Below, in pieces: positions 24,387-36,520 of a DNA stretch of 64,000 bases; position 1 is the stretch's first letter; every line of letters begins with the position of its first letter. The notes below the pieces were generated by a model. It was given only the letters and a program-made list of their open reading frames with translations, was not told the origin of the DNA and did not search any database. A program made the translations under genes and the position numbers. The stretch covers positions 1,705,001 through 1,769,000 of the forward strand of contig OX345652.1 in NCBI GenBank assembly GCA_947044365.1, read 5' to 3'. Origin of the DNA: Petrosia ficiformis. Its lineage: Eukaryota > Porifera > Demospongiae > Haplosclerida > Petrosiidae.

Positions 24387-27300
24387 TCAGTCAGCAGGTA
24401 TCAGTAAAGCTTGTCTCATTTCATCATACTCCTCTTCATCTTCTTCATGTATATGTCTCTCTGTCGAGTGACGTGTTTCTCTTTCATCACACAACTGAGT
24501 ATTACATTTCTTGATTTTAAACTTACCCAAACATTTTGATGATATATTAATCACCAGTATACCAAATACCACTGTTTTCAGTAAAGCAGTAATATATGAT
24601 AGAGTTTGTGACGTATGACGCCTTACTGGTTCACATAACAAAGCAACAATAATCTGTACTATAACTATAGACAGAATGAATCCACCCAGTTTAAACCATT
24701 GTGCCTAAAAGGCTTAACGTAGGTTTGTAAGAGTGCCAGAGGGATCACAATTATCACATGAAGAAACAACATTAATGAAACATCGATGCCTCTCAGTGTT
24801 ATGAACACAATATATATGTACACAACTACTAATATTCTCACACCAAACCAATATCCAAGTATATGTTTATATGGTCCATGAAAAGATTCTATGAAGGATC
24901 GAAAGTGATGTAAGCGTTTGCATCTCAAAATGTAGTTCCCAAAAGTGACAATTATTATATACGGAAGTACGAATAAGACTAGTGTCACTATAGCAATTGT
25001 AAAAAGTATGATGTGTTCCTTATCTTGTAAGTAGACAACACTGCCATCTCCATACCATACTGTGATAGTGTCATTATTTCCTGTTTTAATACGTGCATAT
25101 ACCAGTATGTCAATACTGGTGATTAGCAGTTTTGAAAACGAAAGATGGATGAGTGTGGCCAGTACTTGCACTGATGATGCTGCCGTCTGATTAGAGACAC
25201 GAGTGGAATACCAGCTTAAAACAATGAACATAATTACAATGGTCCACATGTATACTGGAAATATAAACTGCAGTCCTGGCTTTATTGCTGTTGTCATTCC
25301 ATCATAAAAGCACAATGGAAATCCAAGGTTGAGATTCATGAGTGATACAAAGATTCTCATTCCCGATATAAACACATTATCATCATCAAGATAGTCAATA
25401 GTAGAAACAGCAATAATATTATTTGTAAGTATAATACTAGCAAGTGGTCCTTGTGATAATGTGAGTCTAAAGAAGAGTAAAACAGTCACAAGTATCACTC
25501 CAATGATAGCATACCCTACTAAGGTGAGAAGCCATAGGTTAGAACAGTGTCTGCACTCAGTAGTCCCAAATATAATGCTAAGTTTATCTATACATTGTCC
25601 ACAAAGAACTCCGTTTTTCCATCAATACATATCGAATGCTCTATATCTGATACATTAATTGCTATTGTAGTTGATCTACAGCTACCAGATGAACATATGT
25701 TAGTAAATCCAAGTGTGGAATTATTTATTCTACCAAGCCATGATCCAATTGGTTGAGTTATACGCAATGTACTTATGTTACACTCAGCATTTGTAACTAC
25801 TTTAGTAATGAGATAATCACACTCACAAATTCCGTCATTAGATAATTGGAATCCAATTGGACAAGGATATACATAAATATGAGTAGACAAACTTGGTGTA
25901 TCTCCTGGTATAGCTAATTCTAAATACCCATGCTTTGTGTGATTAATCTTACTGTGTATATTGTATGTAATATTACTACATCTGAATCCAGTGAGTGGTA
26001 CCAAGTCTTGACCCTTATTCAAAGTCAACGCATCCTGAAATAAATTATGAGTGATGTAGTGATAAGCAGTAACAGAAGCAACAACAGGTGAGTACACTAT
26101 TAGACCCATAGCATCAACAGCTACAAGGCTTAGTGTGATAGACTTACCAGGATATGTCTCAATGACTTGAATTGCATTTGCCAATTTAGTACATTGCAGT
26201 TCATCAATTGTAATTAATCTCTTGCAGTAACATACTTGAACAGGTACAGAAGACAAATGTTGTAAACAATTATCTGGTGGTATAGGTTCAAATGTGGCAT
26301 TTAAAAATTCTCTGATATCAAGAGTAGTTGAGTAATACTGGGTACAGTTGTATATTGATGTAGCATAGATACTATTTCCAGCTAATGCAGCTTTGTTGTT
26401 AATAAAGGTCATCATAATATCTAAATCATTAAGGTTTGATGTGTTTACACCTAACTGTATAACACACTTATTGTCTCCAGGTAGTGGATCATTTACAGCA
26501 TATATTGCACCACCATAAAGTAATGCTTTGTTGTTGAGAAATGTTGCATGTAGTGGTGAAATTAAGAACAGATATGATGAATGATAAAGAGATATTGCTG
26601 CTCCATTACTACCACTATTATTTCTGAAAGTCATATTTCCTTGTATAAACAGGTTAGTGTTGTAAACTGCCAGGACTGGACTGCTATTTTAATGAAAGAA
26701 ACCTCCAGATATGATAACATTTTTCCAGTTAACAAATGTCATAGTTGCTACTTCTGAGTACAAAGTATTAGTAGCAGATCCTTGTACATTGTATTGTGAC
26801 TCACAGGTTTCCAAAAGAATAGAATGGTTAGCTAGCTGTAAGCGATCTCACAACTGCATACATTCCTGAACCAGTTATGGCAGCATAGTTTATTTTAAAA
26901 TTCACTTTCTTCAAGAAGAAATGATATACACTGTTTGCACAGCTTTGATGAATGTCCATATAAAACCCACCACCATATTTGTGTTTTGTAGATTCTGCTG
27001 GCCGGGGATGGATCACCACTACCTGTAATATATACAATATCCATATAAATTGGATCCCACCTAAGAGCAGTTGTGGTATCACTGCTACATTTACCACACA
27101 CAAAACTGTGAATAGTTATACCAGACCCTCCATCTTGATTTGTATTAGCAAATAGGGATCCACTGTAGAAATTGTTATTAGTTAAGGAAACATGTGATTT
27201 TTTCATATCATTAAGAAAGAGAATTAACATTCCTCCAGCTACAGATCCACAGCTTATATCACCTATTGTGCTTTGTGTTGTAGTAAAATTAGCAATGTAA

Positions 27301-28497
27301 TCTGTCTGTGTAAATATAACAGTCAATCCACCAGCTCCTACAACAGGTAATTGACAAGCTTCATATTCTTTGAGACTTGATAATGTTGGAATATTAGGAA
27401 TGTTATTAAAATTTACTTGAACAATCGTTTCTCTCAATATCACCTGTGTATAACTTTCTATCTTACTTAGTCTTTCATTTTTGAATATTGCTGCAATACC
27501 ACTGCCCGGACATAATGTTGTATTGTAACTGCAGAAAATACCACCTAGTCCTTCAGACACTATTGTGTTTAATATTTCAAATGTTCCAAAAGGGTTTAGA
27601 ATTATAATAGCATACCCAAAATACTTGTTACCAATATTGATCTGTTTTATTGTCACATTGTTACACAGATTAAACATTAGTACTGCTCTTTGTTTATATA
27701 GAAGATGAAGATGAGTATTATTGAAACTTCTAACAGCTGTGCTTGGAATTATCCCTCTGCAACCTTCAAAATGAACATTTGCCAATAATGAATCGGTAAT
27801 GTTTATGAAAATAAAGCCAGAACCAGGACTACCAATAGGAACACAACGTATAGTGGAGTTTTGCTTTGCACCCTGAACAGTGAGGTTGTTGATGTTCTGT
27901 ACAATGCAATATCCATCAATTTGATATAATTCATAAGATGACACATTGAGCTTCAATACTAAATTGCTTGGTAGTTGTGTTGAAGTATTACTACACAGTA
28001 TTTCCTTCAATTGATTAGTATTAGATATGACAACATCTGTTCCTTGTGTTCCAGTAAGTGTGAATAGAACCAATAACACAAGCCAGACACTGGATAAGTA
28101 TATAGTTGAGTATAAAACTACTTATTCTAAATGTGGAATTACTTGAATAAATAATATGGTAAGGAAAACAATGAATCTCTAATAAACTTTTGAGTAATTT
28201 TGCTTTAATTAAAATTTATTTTTATGCTTTGTCTGTTTATGATACCGAATATGTTGTACTTAATAGGATAGTTATTGTATTATAATTATGTACCTATATA
28301 TTTTATTATGCATGCTGTATGTATGAAGTGTTTGTATTTGGTATCATAAACAAACAATTCATAGCATAGCAATAAAATTATTTCAAAACATGAAAAGTTT
28401 CTTTTGGAACTGTCACAGTAATATTAAAATCAGTTGATGACACAAGATTTTAATAATAGAATAGGCAAAGCATTTATGATACAACATACCTGTTCAT
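24387..28497 (-). pseudogene. Copy B: disrupted member of the 1231-aa membrane protein family
   Basis: Full-length homologue of copy A. The 8-nt first exon (28490-28497, ATGAACAG plus donor) and the second exon from 28089 are preserved, so the start is intact. The body is broken at least five times: a two-base loss near 27005 (GGCCGGGGATGG), a four-base gain near 26832 (TTAGCTAGCTG), a nonsense change GAA to TAA near 26689, a frame change near 25613, and a four-base loss near 24671 (CTATAGACAGAATG). Copies A, C or E have the unbroken base string at each site. It shares its 3' flank with copy E (GAGCAACAATTATTATAAA), marking a B/E subfamily. It is probably non-functional as one protein. Confidence 0.88.
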
Positions 28498-29120
28498 CTT
28501 TGTTGTTTTCACTCTTGTTCTTAATTTCAGCTGAAGTTGATCACTTGCAAGACAGTTATGTATGTAAATGCCTGAGCTGAAGCATGCAACATTATAATTA
28601 TACATAGAGATGATGCATTTGTGAGTTTAAAAGTCAATTGACAAACTACAATCTATAATTATGAAAGTGGTACACCCACCATAAGTTATTGTTTAGACTT
28701 AAAACTATTGTTCATACTAACCATAATAAATTTATATCTAAACACAATATGCATAGTTTTCTGAACATCATGAATCAACAGAATTTTGTTATTGTTTCAA
28801 TATTAATTATTGCTGTTTATGTACTATTGTCTATATAATTATAATTGTTTTTCATTATAGTTATTGTATAGTTATTTGAAACAGGATTATGTGGCTGCTT
28901 ACACATCAATCTGGACTCAACAAAATGTGCCCTTTGGTATAAAACATCTTCCTATGTGATATGTTCAGAGTGAAAACAAACAATAACTGCTCAGCAGTGC
29001 AGTCAGGTCGATCACACCTTTGAGCCACAGTGGTAGAACCTATTTCATGCCAGTAATTAACATCACATAATGTGTTTAACAAACTGGAAAAGTATCCGAG
29101 TGCTGTATATGTACTATAAT

Positions 29121-29590
29121 TATAGGGAGATTCATAGAGCCACAGGACTCCTCTCATGGGTGAAACCTAAGCCCCACCCATGGCGGAGTCCTTGCTGCCC
29201 CATATATGTCACACCACAAGTGGTGGAAATTCATGATAACTTTCATGCAATGCAAAACAACAGACAAGGTAATAACTACATGCAAACTACCTTGATTTTA
29301 ATGGTAAGGTGTGGGATAGTGGGAAGCAGAGTTACCCTAAACCCAGTCACAAGCATGAGATTAACCTTGGTTAAAGCTCTGCTCTAAACATCATTTAACG
29401 CCTACAGGTTCCTATTTACCTGGAGGGCCCAGACCAGCTGCCCTGGCTGTCCAGTTTGAGGGATATAGCTACCTCCCATGCTTGACCTCACTAGCGACAT
29501 AGTATAAGATCTAGAGGAGTTATGGGAGATTCACAGAGGCACAGGACTCCTCCCATGGGTGAAACCTAAGCCCCATGTCCCCACCCCTTT
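29121..29590. mobile_element. Insertion in the copy B leader with ~50-bp terminal direct repeats
   Basis: Relative to copy A, about 470 bp are inserted between ACTATAATTATA and TGCTATTGATCACTG. Both ends begin GGGAGATTCA(T/C)AGAG and include GGTGAAACCTAAGCCCCA (29125-29177 and 29524-29576). The interior is GC-rich compared with the flanks. It could be a SINE-like or tandem-repeat-type insertion; I see no open frame. Confidence 0.5.
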
Positions 29591-29844
29591 GCTATTGATC
29601 ACTGTTGATCATACTACGATGTCTAAAAAGCAACAAAAAGATAATTCCCTAACAATAATAATTGCTGTCACTTCATAATGAAGTGTATTACTACCTCATG
29701 ACAAAGTATTAACATCTCATGATGAAGTAGTATCATCTCGTGATGAAGTAATATCACGAACACTTTACATTGATAATTATGACATTTATCTGCTCAATAA
29801 TGGATATAGCTATAGGTAAATGAAGCAATTATAATACAACATAC

Positions 29845-29890
29845 CTATTCGTCTTTTCTCACTTCTCTTCTTCTTTCAGTTAATTGTTTG
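29845..29890 (-). other. Leader-exon-like segment upstream of copy B
   Basis: Equivalent of 14648-14692: CTGAAAGAAGAAGAG...GACGAATAG followed by donor GTATGTTGT on the minus strand, without an ATG. Confidence 0.4.
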
Positions 29891-30523
29891 ATGGTTAACT
29901 GTGGTGTATAAATATGCATGTCTGAAACAACAATGTATGTGAGTTCAAATATCAATTGACAAACTGAAAAGTATATGAATGTTGTACACAACATATGTTA
30001 ACATTACTGTTCATACACTAGTAGCTATACTGTCTAAATTTAAGTGGTTGATTTTATAGCTATAGAACTACATGCATAGTGTTTTAAAATTATAACTTTG
30101 TTATTGTTTCACTATGACATGTTATTGTATATCATTTAAACATGTAATAGTTATATGAAACACATAGACATAGTGAGTTTCAAGATGTTTATGAAAGCTG
30201 TGTATAATAATATTATGTTATTGTTAGACTTACCTACTGTTGATCATATTAAGGTCTGTTTTCTTTCCCAATGACCTCATAATTAGGATGTGATGACTAT
30301 ATGTTATATATAATAATTTATAGTTATATATATAGGTATAGTTTAATGTCATAAGTTTTATACTGTTTCTGAGATTAGGTCTCTTCATGTTGACCATGTT
30401 AACAGAGTATCCCCATCAGAACTAACACTTTACAATATGAAGCATGTTAGCCTGTGTCCCTATGCAGGAATCATGTTTTTGAGATATAGTAAATGCCACA
30501 AACACTATGTACAAAAGAGGCAC

Positions 30524-31400
30524 TATCAGAGAGTATGGTAGTACGTTAGTATGTAGGGATGACACTGAAAAAAAAATGACCACCCATACATTGCAAGTGA
30601 TGAGCTGAAATCTCTGGTAATATAATTTTGTACAGATAAGTTTTAATACACACATACCTATTCATATCTAGTGTTTTTATGACTACTAACACCGTCTAGA
30701 TGGTCAAGATTGTCGTTAAAGTAGCGACATAGGTGTAGGAAAGGGGGGCTAAAGCCCCCCAATTTTGTAAATGAACATACTAGGATTACTTTACTTTAAT
30801 GATTCAATTAATATGTATCCATTTTTCTGCATCATAACTACACATGCATGATTCAATGTTATCACATCATGTCATCATAATTTGCACAATCATTGAAGTG
30901 TGAAGAAAGCAATAAAGCAATGAGAGTTTATTGCTTTTTATGATAGATGAATGCACATTTTTGGACATTTTGATTAATTCTCATTTTCCTGCTACACTTT
31001 GCAATCATTCTCTCAAGTTTTCGTTTAGTAATTTTTTAAAGTTCAAATAAATACTGCATGTTATGTTAACTTAAGTGAGTCAGCCCTCCAACTTTAAATT
31101 CATTCCTACTCCTATGGACCGTAGAGAACCGGCGAATAGCAAAACTGGCAAAATCTTCATCATATTATTATTTTTTTCAGACAAATCATTTTTTTGTTTG
31201 TTGAAGTATCACAATGATTCTAGCACCATTCCAGTTCGCATTCATAGTAAAATTCTGGTCTACAAGTATCGAGATGACATCTTCAGATACCATGAAAGAA
31301 TCTACAAAGTCGAATTGGACGCCATTTTCCTAAGTGGAATTAATTACGCATGCGCATTCGTGTACTCGGAACATGGAATGACTATCAATATAGAGGGTCA
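30524..31400. repeat. M2 repeat interrupted by ~370 bp of other sequence
   Basis: The left part (ATCAGAGAGTATGGTAGTAC to GATTGTCGTTAAAG, 30524-30720) and the right part (TAGAGAACCGGCGAATAGC to CGTGTACTCGGAACATGG, 31120-31378) flank a segment that starts GACATAGGTGTAGG with a GGGGGGCT/AGCCCCCC hairpin (30743-30758), probably another insertion. The palindrome ACGCATGCGCAT lies at 31347-31358. Confidence 0.6.
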
Positions 31401-32084
31401 ATAAACCACAACGATTTTCAACACAGAATTCTCAATTCCCATACATAAATGTCACTTTTCAAAATGGCAACTCTCTGATTATTATTATACCTGTGGTGAT
31501 ATGACTGTGTGAAGAGACACCTGCTGTTATTACTGTGATAATCCTGTTGTCAAAAGATGAACAGGAATTGAATTATCAGTAATATTACAACGTATACTAC
31601 AGTGTGAGTATAGAAGTGAAAGTACGCTTTTGCTGTTGATAACTAAATATAATGGAGAAAAGGTAACAACCTTAGCAGAAGATGATGTTGATGTGGTGGT
31701 TGGTAGAGTTGCTGAGAGGTGTGGTTCAATTGACAAATTACTCTCTGATCCACTCGGGTTACAATGTTTCTTGGTTAGCTGGAGTGTGTATATGTGTACT
31801 CATACATTTTCATTTTCATCCCTAATAATTGGCTAATTTCGTAGATTCATACTAAAGCATTTGTCCCACCTGTCACAATGTCTCTATTATTGTTACATCT
31901 ACTAATCAATAATATAATATTATAAATAATATTTTGAATTAGTAGTATTCAATTTGCCATATTTGGATATTTTTATACTTGATTTTTCAACATACATATG
32001 AGTGTTTGGGACCATTTAGAGAAACCATTTTCAATCAATGTTTGTGTTTAGATGCTTGCTATTTGGCGGTTTTGTATGGGAAAC
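31401..32084. other. Intergenic stretch with one exon-like block
   Basis: Contains the possible exon at 31565-31773. The rest is AT-rich with no supported feature. Confidence 0.4.
31565..31773 (+). CDS. Possible isolated coding exon of unknown family
   Basis: Between an acceptor (gaacag) and a donor (TTTCTTG|gttagc) the frame is open for 69 codons and reads LLLLITKYNGEKVTTLAEDD, then VDVVVGRVAERCGSIDKLLS. It is acidic with normal amino-acid use, unlike most chance frames nearby, which are Ile/Tyr/Asn-rich. I do not recognise the domain, find no partner exons, and cannot exclude a transposon fragment. Confidence 0.3.
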
Positions 32085-32300
32085 TACTGAAATTGTGTTT
32101 GTTGTACCATCACAATGATTCTAGCACCATTTGAGTTGCATGCATAGTACAATTCTTGTCTACCAGTGTAGAGATGATATCTTCAAGTACTACGAAAGAA
32201 AGAGTCTCAACGACTGCAAAGATTTGATCTCGATTTGGACACCATTAATCGAGCAATGTGAAATTTAATTGCGCATGCACATTTATGTCTTCAGAACATG
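32085..32300. repeat. M2 repeat, distal fragment
   Basis: Carries CACAATGATTCTAGCACC, GATGATATCTTCAAGTAC, AGAGTCTCAACGACTGC and GCGCATGCAC (32271-32280). The proximal half with the AGAGAGTAC hairpin is missing. Confidence 0.6.
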
Positions 32301-32320
32301 GAGTGTTGGATCATAAGTAT

Positions 32321-32626
32321 ACAAGAATAATAAAAGATGTTGTCAATAAAAATGAAAGCAGATGTAGAGACGTCAAAACACTAAAAGCATGTGAACAAGG
32401 CCAGGAAGCTAACATAGGACCCAAAATTAAGCAAACCACTTCCATATAACCCTACATAAGTACTTACACTGCTATACAAAAGTGGTACTTATGTAGGGTT
32501 ATATGGAAGTAGTTTGTTTAATTTTGGGTCCTATGTTATAGCCTCCCAACCTTGTTCACATGCTTTTTGGGTTTTGACGTCCGGACATCTTTCATTTTTA
32601 TTGAAAATTTTTTTTATTATTCTTGT
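32321..32626. mobile_element. M1 foldback element with intact termini
   Basis: Termini ACAAGAATAATAAAAG and TTTTTATTATTCTTGT, with mirrored CCACTTCCATATAACCC and GGGTTATATGGAAGTAG arms. It lies about 700 bp upstream of the ankyrin/Roc gene. Confidence 0.8.
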
Positions 32627-32631
32627 TTCCA

Positions 32632-33130
32632 TTGTTGTTTTTCTGAATAGTGTGAATATTTTGTAGATTGCAGAAATACTGGTGTAAGCATATCGCATAC
32701 AATCATGATTGCATTAAAGCTTGTTCATCAATGAAGGACAGTCTTTTATATATATCAATTATTTATGAATTAATCATCGTTCTCTTTCACTCACAGATGG
32801 TGTCTATTTTCTATTTCATTTACAGCACTGTCTGCCGTCCCACAAGAAGTAGTGTCAGTCACTGACAGCCATTATGCTCATCATAGCATATAATAATTTA
32901 TTAGTATACAATGGCTTTAATATTCATTATTATAAGAATGTATTTGCTCACAAAAAGTTTATTGCCAAATTTCCACTTCAGCTTCATTTTCAAATGCGCG
33001 TGCGCAATGAAATTCTACGTGGTTCGATTAATGAATGCACTTATGAAAATGGCGACTTTGTAGTCGTTGAGTCAACGGGTTTACTGTACATAGGCATAGA
33101 GCATTATTCTACTGCATAGTAATCGTCAAA
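32632..33130 (+). repeat. R2 repeat plus GC palindrome upstream of the ankyrin/Roc gene
   Basis: Matches 19155-19520 (CAGAAATACTGGTGTAAGC, TTCATCAATGAAGGACAG, ATTTGCTCACAAA) and then carries GCGCGTGCGC near 32996 followed by AAAATGGCGACTTTG. Because it abuts the first exon of a gene, it may overlap its promoter. Confidence 0.55.
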
Positions 33131-33319
33131 TTTCGTTTCCTCATGAAAAGTGGCAATATAACTGATGACTTTCTGCTTGGAGTAGAGTGAACAGTACAGT
33201 ATCTTGCCACGCGGATTCTCGTTTATTTCCGTGTTGGGCTGAGGTCACTAAAACAACTGACTAGGCTAAAGCTCGTAATTTTCTCTTCTCCGTCTTCTGT
33301 TCTTGTTCCATTGTATACC

Positions 33320-33394
33320 GTAAGTGTTATTTATTTCTTGTCTATCGTGATTGTAACTTCATTTGTGTTATAATCATTATATTTATCTCTTCAG
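33320..33394 (+). other. Predicted 5'-UTR intron of the ankyrin/Roc gene
   Basis: A strong donor (CC|gtaagtg) and a pyrimidine-rich acceptor (tttatctcttcag) lie 6 nt before the ATG. The 75-nt length fits the other introns of this gene (58 and 59 nt). Confidence 0.55.
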
Positions 33395-33400
33395 TTAATA

Positions 33401-36400
33401 ATGTCTGATAATACAGTTGAACAGAAGTGTTTAAAGGCGTTTAAGAATGGGGAAAAAGAGGAAGCAATTGGATTGTTACCTGTTGTACTTAATCCTCATA
33501 GACTGAAGGACCATAACCAAAAGACAATTCTTCATTTGGCATGTTATCATGGATGGATTGATATAGTGATGAAGCTCATCAATGAATATCAATTTGATCC
33601 AAAGTGTAGAGATAGTAATGACAACACTCCACTACATTTTGCATGTTTTCAAAAAGATAATCTACATATTATTCAGTACCTGATTGGTGAATGTCGATGT
33701 GATCTGATGAGTAAAAACAATGGTGGTGACATTCCACTACATGTTGCTTGTAGAAAGAGACATATAGAGATGGTTCGATACATGATTGGTGAATGTCAAT
33801 GTGATGCGATGTGTAAGAACAATGGTGGTGACACTCCACTACATGTTGCTTGTAGAAAGAGAGATATAGAGGTGGTTCGGTACCTGATTGGTAAATGTCG
33901 ATGTGATCCGATGGGTAGGAACAATGATGGCGACACTCCACTACATGTTGCTTGCATATATGGAGGCATAAAAGTGATTCGGTACTTGATTGGTGAATGT
34001 CGATGTGATCTGATGTGTAAGAACATTGATGGCAACACACCTCTACATTTAGCTTGTTATGTTGGCCCTAGTATTGCTGTTATCGAATACATTCTCTCTA
34101 CTGGAAAAATCAATCCACTAGCTAAAAATATAATAGAAAAAACTCCAATACAGATGGTAGCTGAATTCAGGAGGGAAAAGGTGAAACAATTGTTTGCTAA
34201 GTTTGGTAAAATCAAGATATCTCATCCAGTTAACTCCTACGTCAATGTAGTTCTATTGGGAAATCCTGGAGCAGGTAAGAGTTCATTAGCTCAGGTCATC
34301 ATACAAAGAGCCAGTGGTGTGTTTGCTTCAGTACGTGGTCTGTTTCAGCATGTAAAGGGAGTGGAGCTTTGTACAGCTGGCATAATTCCTAGTAAACTGG
34401 AACACAGAGAATTAGGAAATGTTATCCTACATGATTCGGCAGGTCATCCAGAATATTATTCCAGTCACATTGCAGTCCTTGAGAATCTAGTACATGGTTC
34501 TGCAGCTGTTTTCGTTATTGTAGTTAATTTAGGTGAGAAAGAAGTATACAATCAACTCCATCATTGGCTGACTATTGTTGAGAACGAATGTAAAAAAGCA
34601 TTAAATCAGTGTCATGTGATTATAGTAGCCAGCCATATTGATGAAGTCCAGCAGAGAAATTTGCTATATATCTACAGACAGTTAGCAAAGATTTCGTCAT
34701 CACGACTTTCTCAACAGAGTATTGAGAACTGCGGTTTAGTACATCTTGATTGTCGTATGCTTGTAGGTGGTGAGCTTTCATCATTTACAACAACCTTATC
34801 CAGTGCATGTCAATCTATTCGTAGTACTAACACAAGGGAAATGAGTCTCTATTGTCACATGTTGTATGCTTTACTTGAAGAGAAGAACGAGAGTGTCTAC
34901 ACACTAGACCAGCTAATTGCTATCTTGAGGCAATCAGAAAATTACATGCCGCTAGAAGTTGAGGCAGTATCAGAGTTACTCTCCTCTCTTCATACAACTG
35001 GTCTGATTGTGTTTCTAAAGAATAACCACGCACCTGGTTATTCATGGGTAGTTGCTCGAAAGGATGTTCTTCTGACTGAAGTAAATGGAGTTCTGTTTGC
35101 TCCAGATAATTTTAAAGAACATCGTGACATAGCTAGTAATGCAGGGATTATTAGTTTATCCAGTCTTTCTCAACTCTTCCCACAATATTCTTCAGATATG
35201 TTAGTTGTATTTCTTCAGTATATGGAGCTGTGTCAGGAGATCAGTCCAGAATTCTTGGCTTTCACTAATCTGATGATAAAAGAGGAAGAATCATCAGATG
35301 AGACGAAGAGATTATTATTCTTTCCTGCTCTTATACGTGACTCAGACAGACCTCAAGATATCCATGAAACCTTTCATTTCGGTTGGTGTCTTCAGTGCTC
35401 TAATCCTCATCAGTTCTTTGTTCCTCGTTTCCTCCATGTTCTTCTTCTTTATCTAGCCTATAATTATGCCATCCCAATCATTGCACGTAGTCAAACTTCT
35501 ATTTCAAGTCTCCATCGTCTTTGTGATATATGGAAGAATGGAATCCATTGGTTAGATACAGGTGGAGTAGAGACTATAGTGGAGTTAGTAGACAATAATC
35601 AGTGTGTTGTACTCCTTATGTCTTGTCAGCAAAATTTCGAAAACAACATGATAAAACTTCGTAAGGAGGTTATTTCAGGGATCACATCTCTTCAGAGACT
35701 TATATGTTGTAGTTTAGAAGTAGAAGAGTTCGTGATTGATCCTGATGACTTAGAGTATCCCATTATTAAACCATCAGAACGAACACTTTATAATATGAAG
35801 TTTATTAGCTCATGTATTCATCAGAAACCATTTGTTCTTGATAGTAAAGGACACAAACTTCGACGTGTACAAGATTTACTACCATTTGAACCTTCTGATA
35901 ACATATATTCTTCGAGAGTGTCTGTATTGAATGGATGTGATCCAGAGGTGAGCTATAATAGTTGTGTATAATTAGTAATGTTCATATTGTTAATCATTTT
36001 AATAGACGCTAAGTGGACACAGTGAGACTAGTCAGATCACTACAGGTATACTAATACAATCAACAATACTAATGTGTGTACTCACTAACTCACTTTACTT
36101 TCAGGATCATCACACACATCAGAGTTAACTGTTCCTAATTCTCCTAAGAACATACTCACAAGACACTTGTCTGATATAACTGATATTGTGTTAGATCCAG
36201 AGAAATTAGCTAATGATCTTCACTCTGCTGGTCTAATAACATTACACATGAAAGATAGAGTATTGACTACCTCAGGTTACCCTCGTTATGAGAAAGTCAG
36301 TATGTTACTGAATGATGTATGGAGGTTACTGAGAGGTGATAGTTATCGTGAGAAATTAATAATATTTTGTGATGTACTGAAGAGACAGAATAATGAAACA

Positions 36401-36442
36401 CTTACTGGAGTAACACAAGATATGTTGAGAGAATTAGGTTAG
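33401..36442 (+). CDS. Ankyrin-repeat, Roc-like GTPase, CARD-like protein (about 974 aa)
   Basis: Exons 33401-35947, 36006-36045 and 36105-36442, phase-compatible. Residues 40-265 hold about six ankyrin repeats (TPLHVACRKRDIEVVRYLIG type). Residues 280-420 form a Roc/Ras-like GTPase: P-loop GNPGAGKSS (287-295), switch-II-like DSAGHPEYY (345-353), and VASHIDEV (409-416) in place of the usual base-recognition N/TKxD. A COR-like region follows (FFPALI, FVPRFLHVLLLYL). The last 90 residues (LDPEKLANDLHSAGLI, YEKVSMLLNDVWRLLRG, KLIIFCDVLKRQNN) resemble a CARD/death-fold module. Such proteins are cytoplasmic sensors or adaptors; the partner is unknown. GAATTAG|gttagt may be a further donor, joining to 36489-36520 (a nine-residue tail) instead of the GGT TAG stop. 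Start is the first ATG after the UTR intron. Confidence 0.85.
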
Positions 36443-36520
36443 TGAATTTATTTTATGTTATATATTTTAACATTCTAGTCTTCTACAGGTTGGTATGTTT
36501 CCTATATACATTTGATCTAG

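Larger units (their letters stand above)
28090..30500 (-). promoter_or_regulatory. Upstream/leader region of copy B
   Basis: Alignable by eye with the block upstream of copies A and C. It holds the intron (28090-28489), the CAGTCAGGTCGATCACACC island near 29005, the leader-exon-like donor at 29845, ATGATGAAGTAGTATC-like runs near 29720, and the distal GGTCTCTTCATGTTGACC segment near 30380, which copy C also has (inverted, near 43490). Confidence 0.5.

Noticed and set aside
30741..30760. GGGGGGCTAAAGCCCCCC as a bacterial-type terminator
   Set aside because: Eukaryotic context; similar G-run hairpins occur in the hAT-like elements here.
33725..34035. Regularly spaced repeats (102 nt) that could suggest a CRISPR-like array
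   Set aside because: The repeats are coding ankyrin units in one open frame; the genome is eukaryotic.
33669..34040. Cys/His-rich minus-strand frames opposite the ankyrin repeats
   Set aside because: Their apparent repeats are the complement of the ankyrin repeat DNA; no independent evidence of coding.
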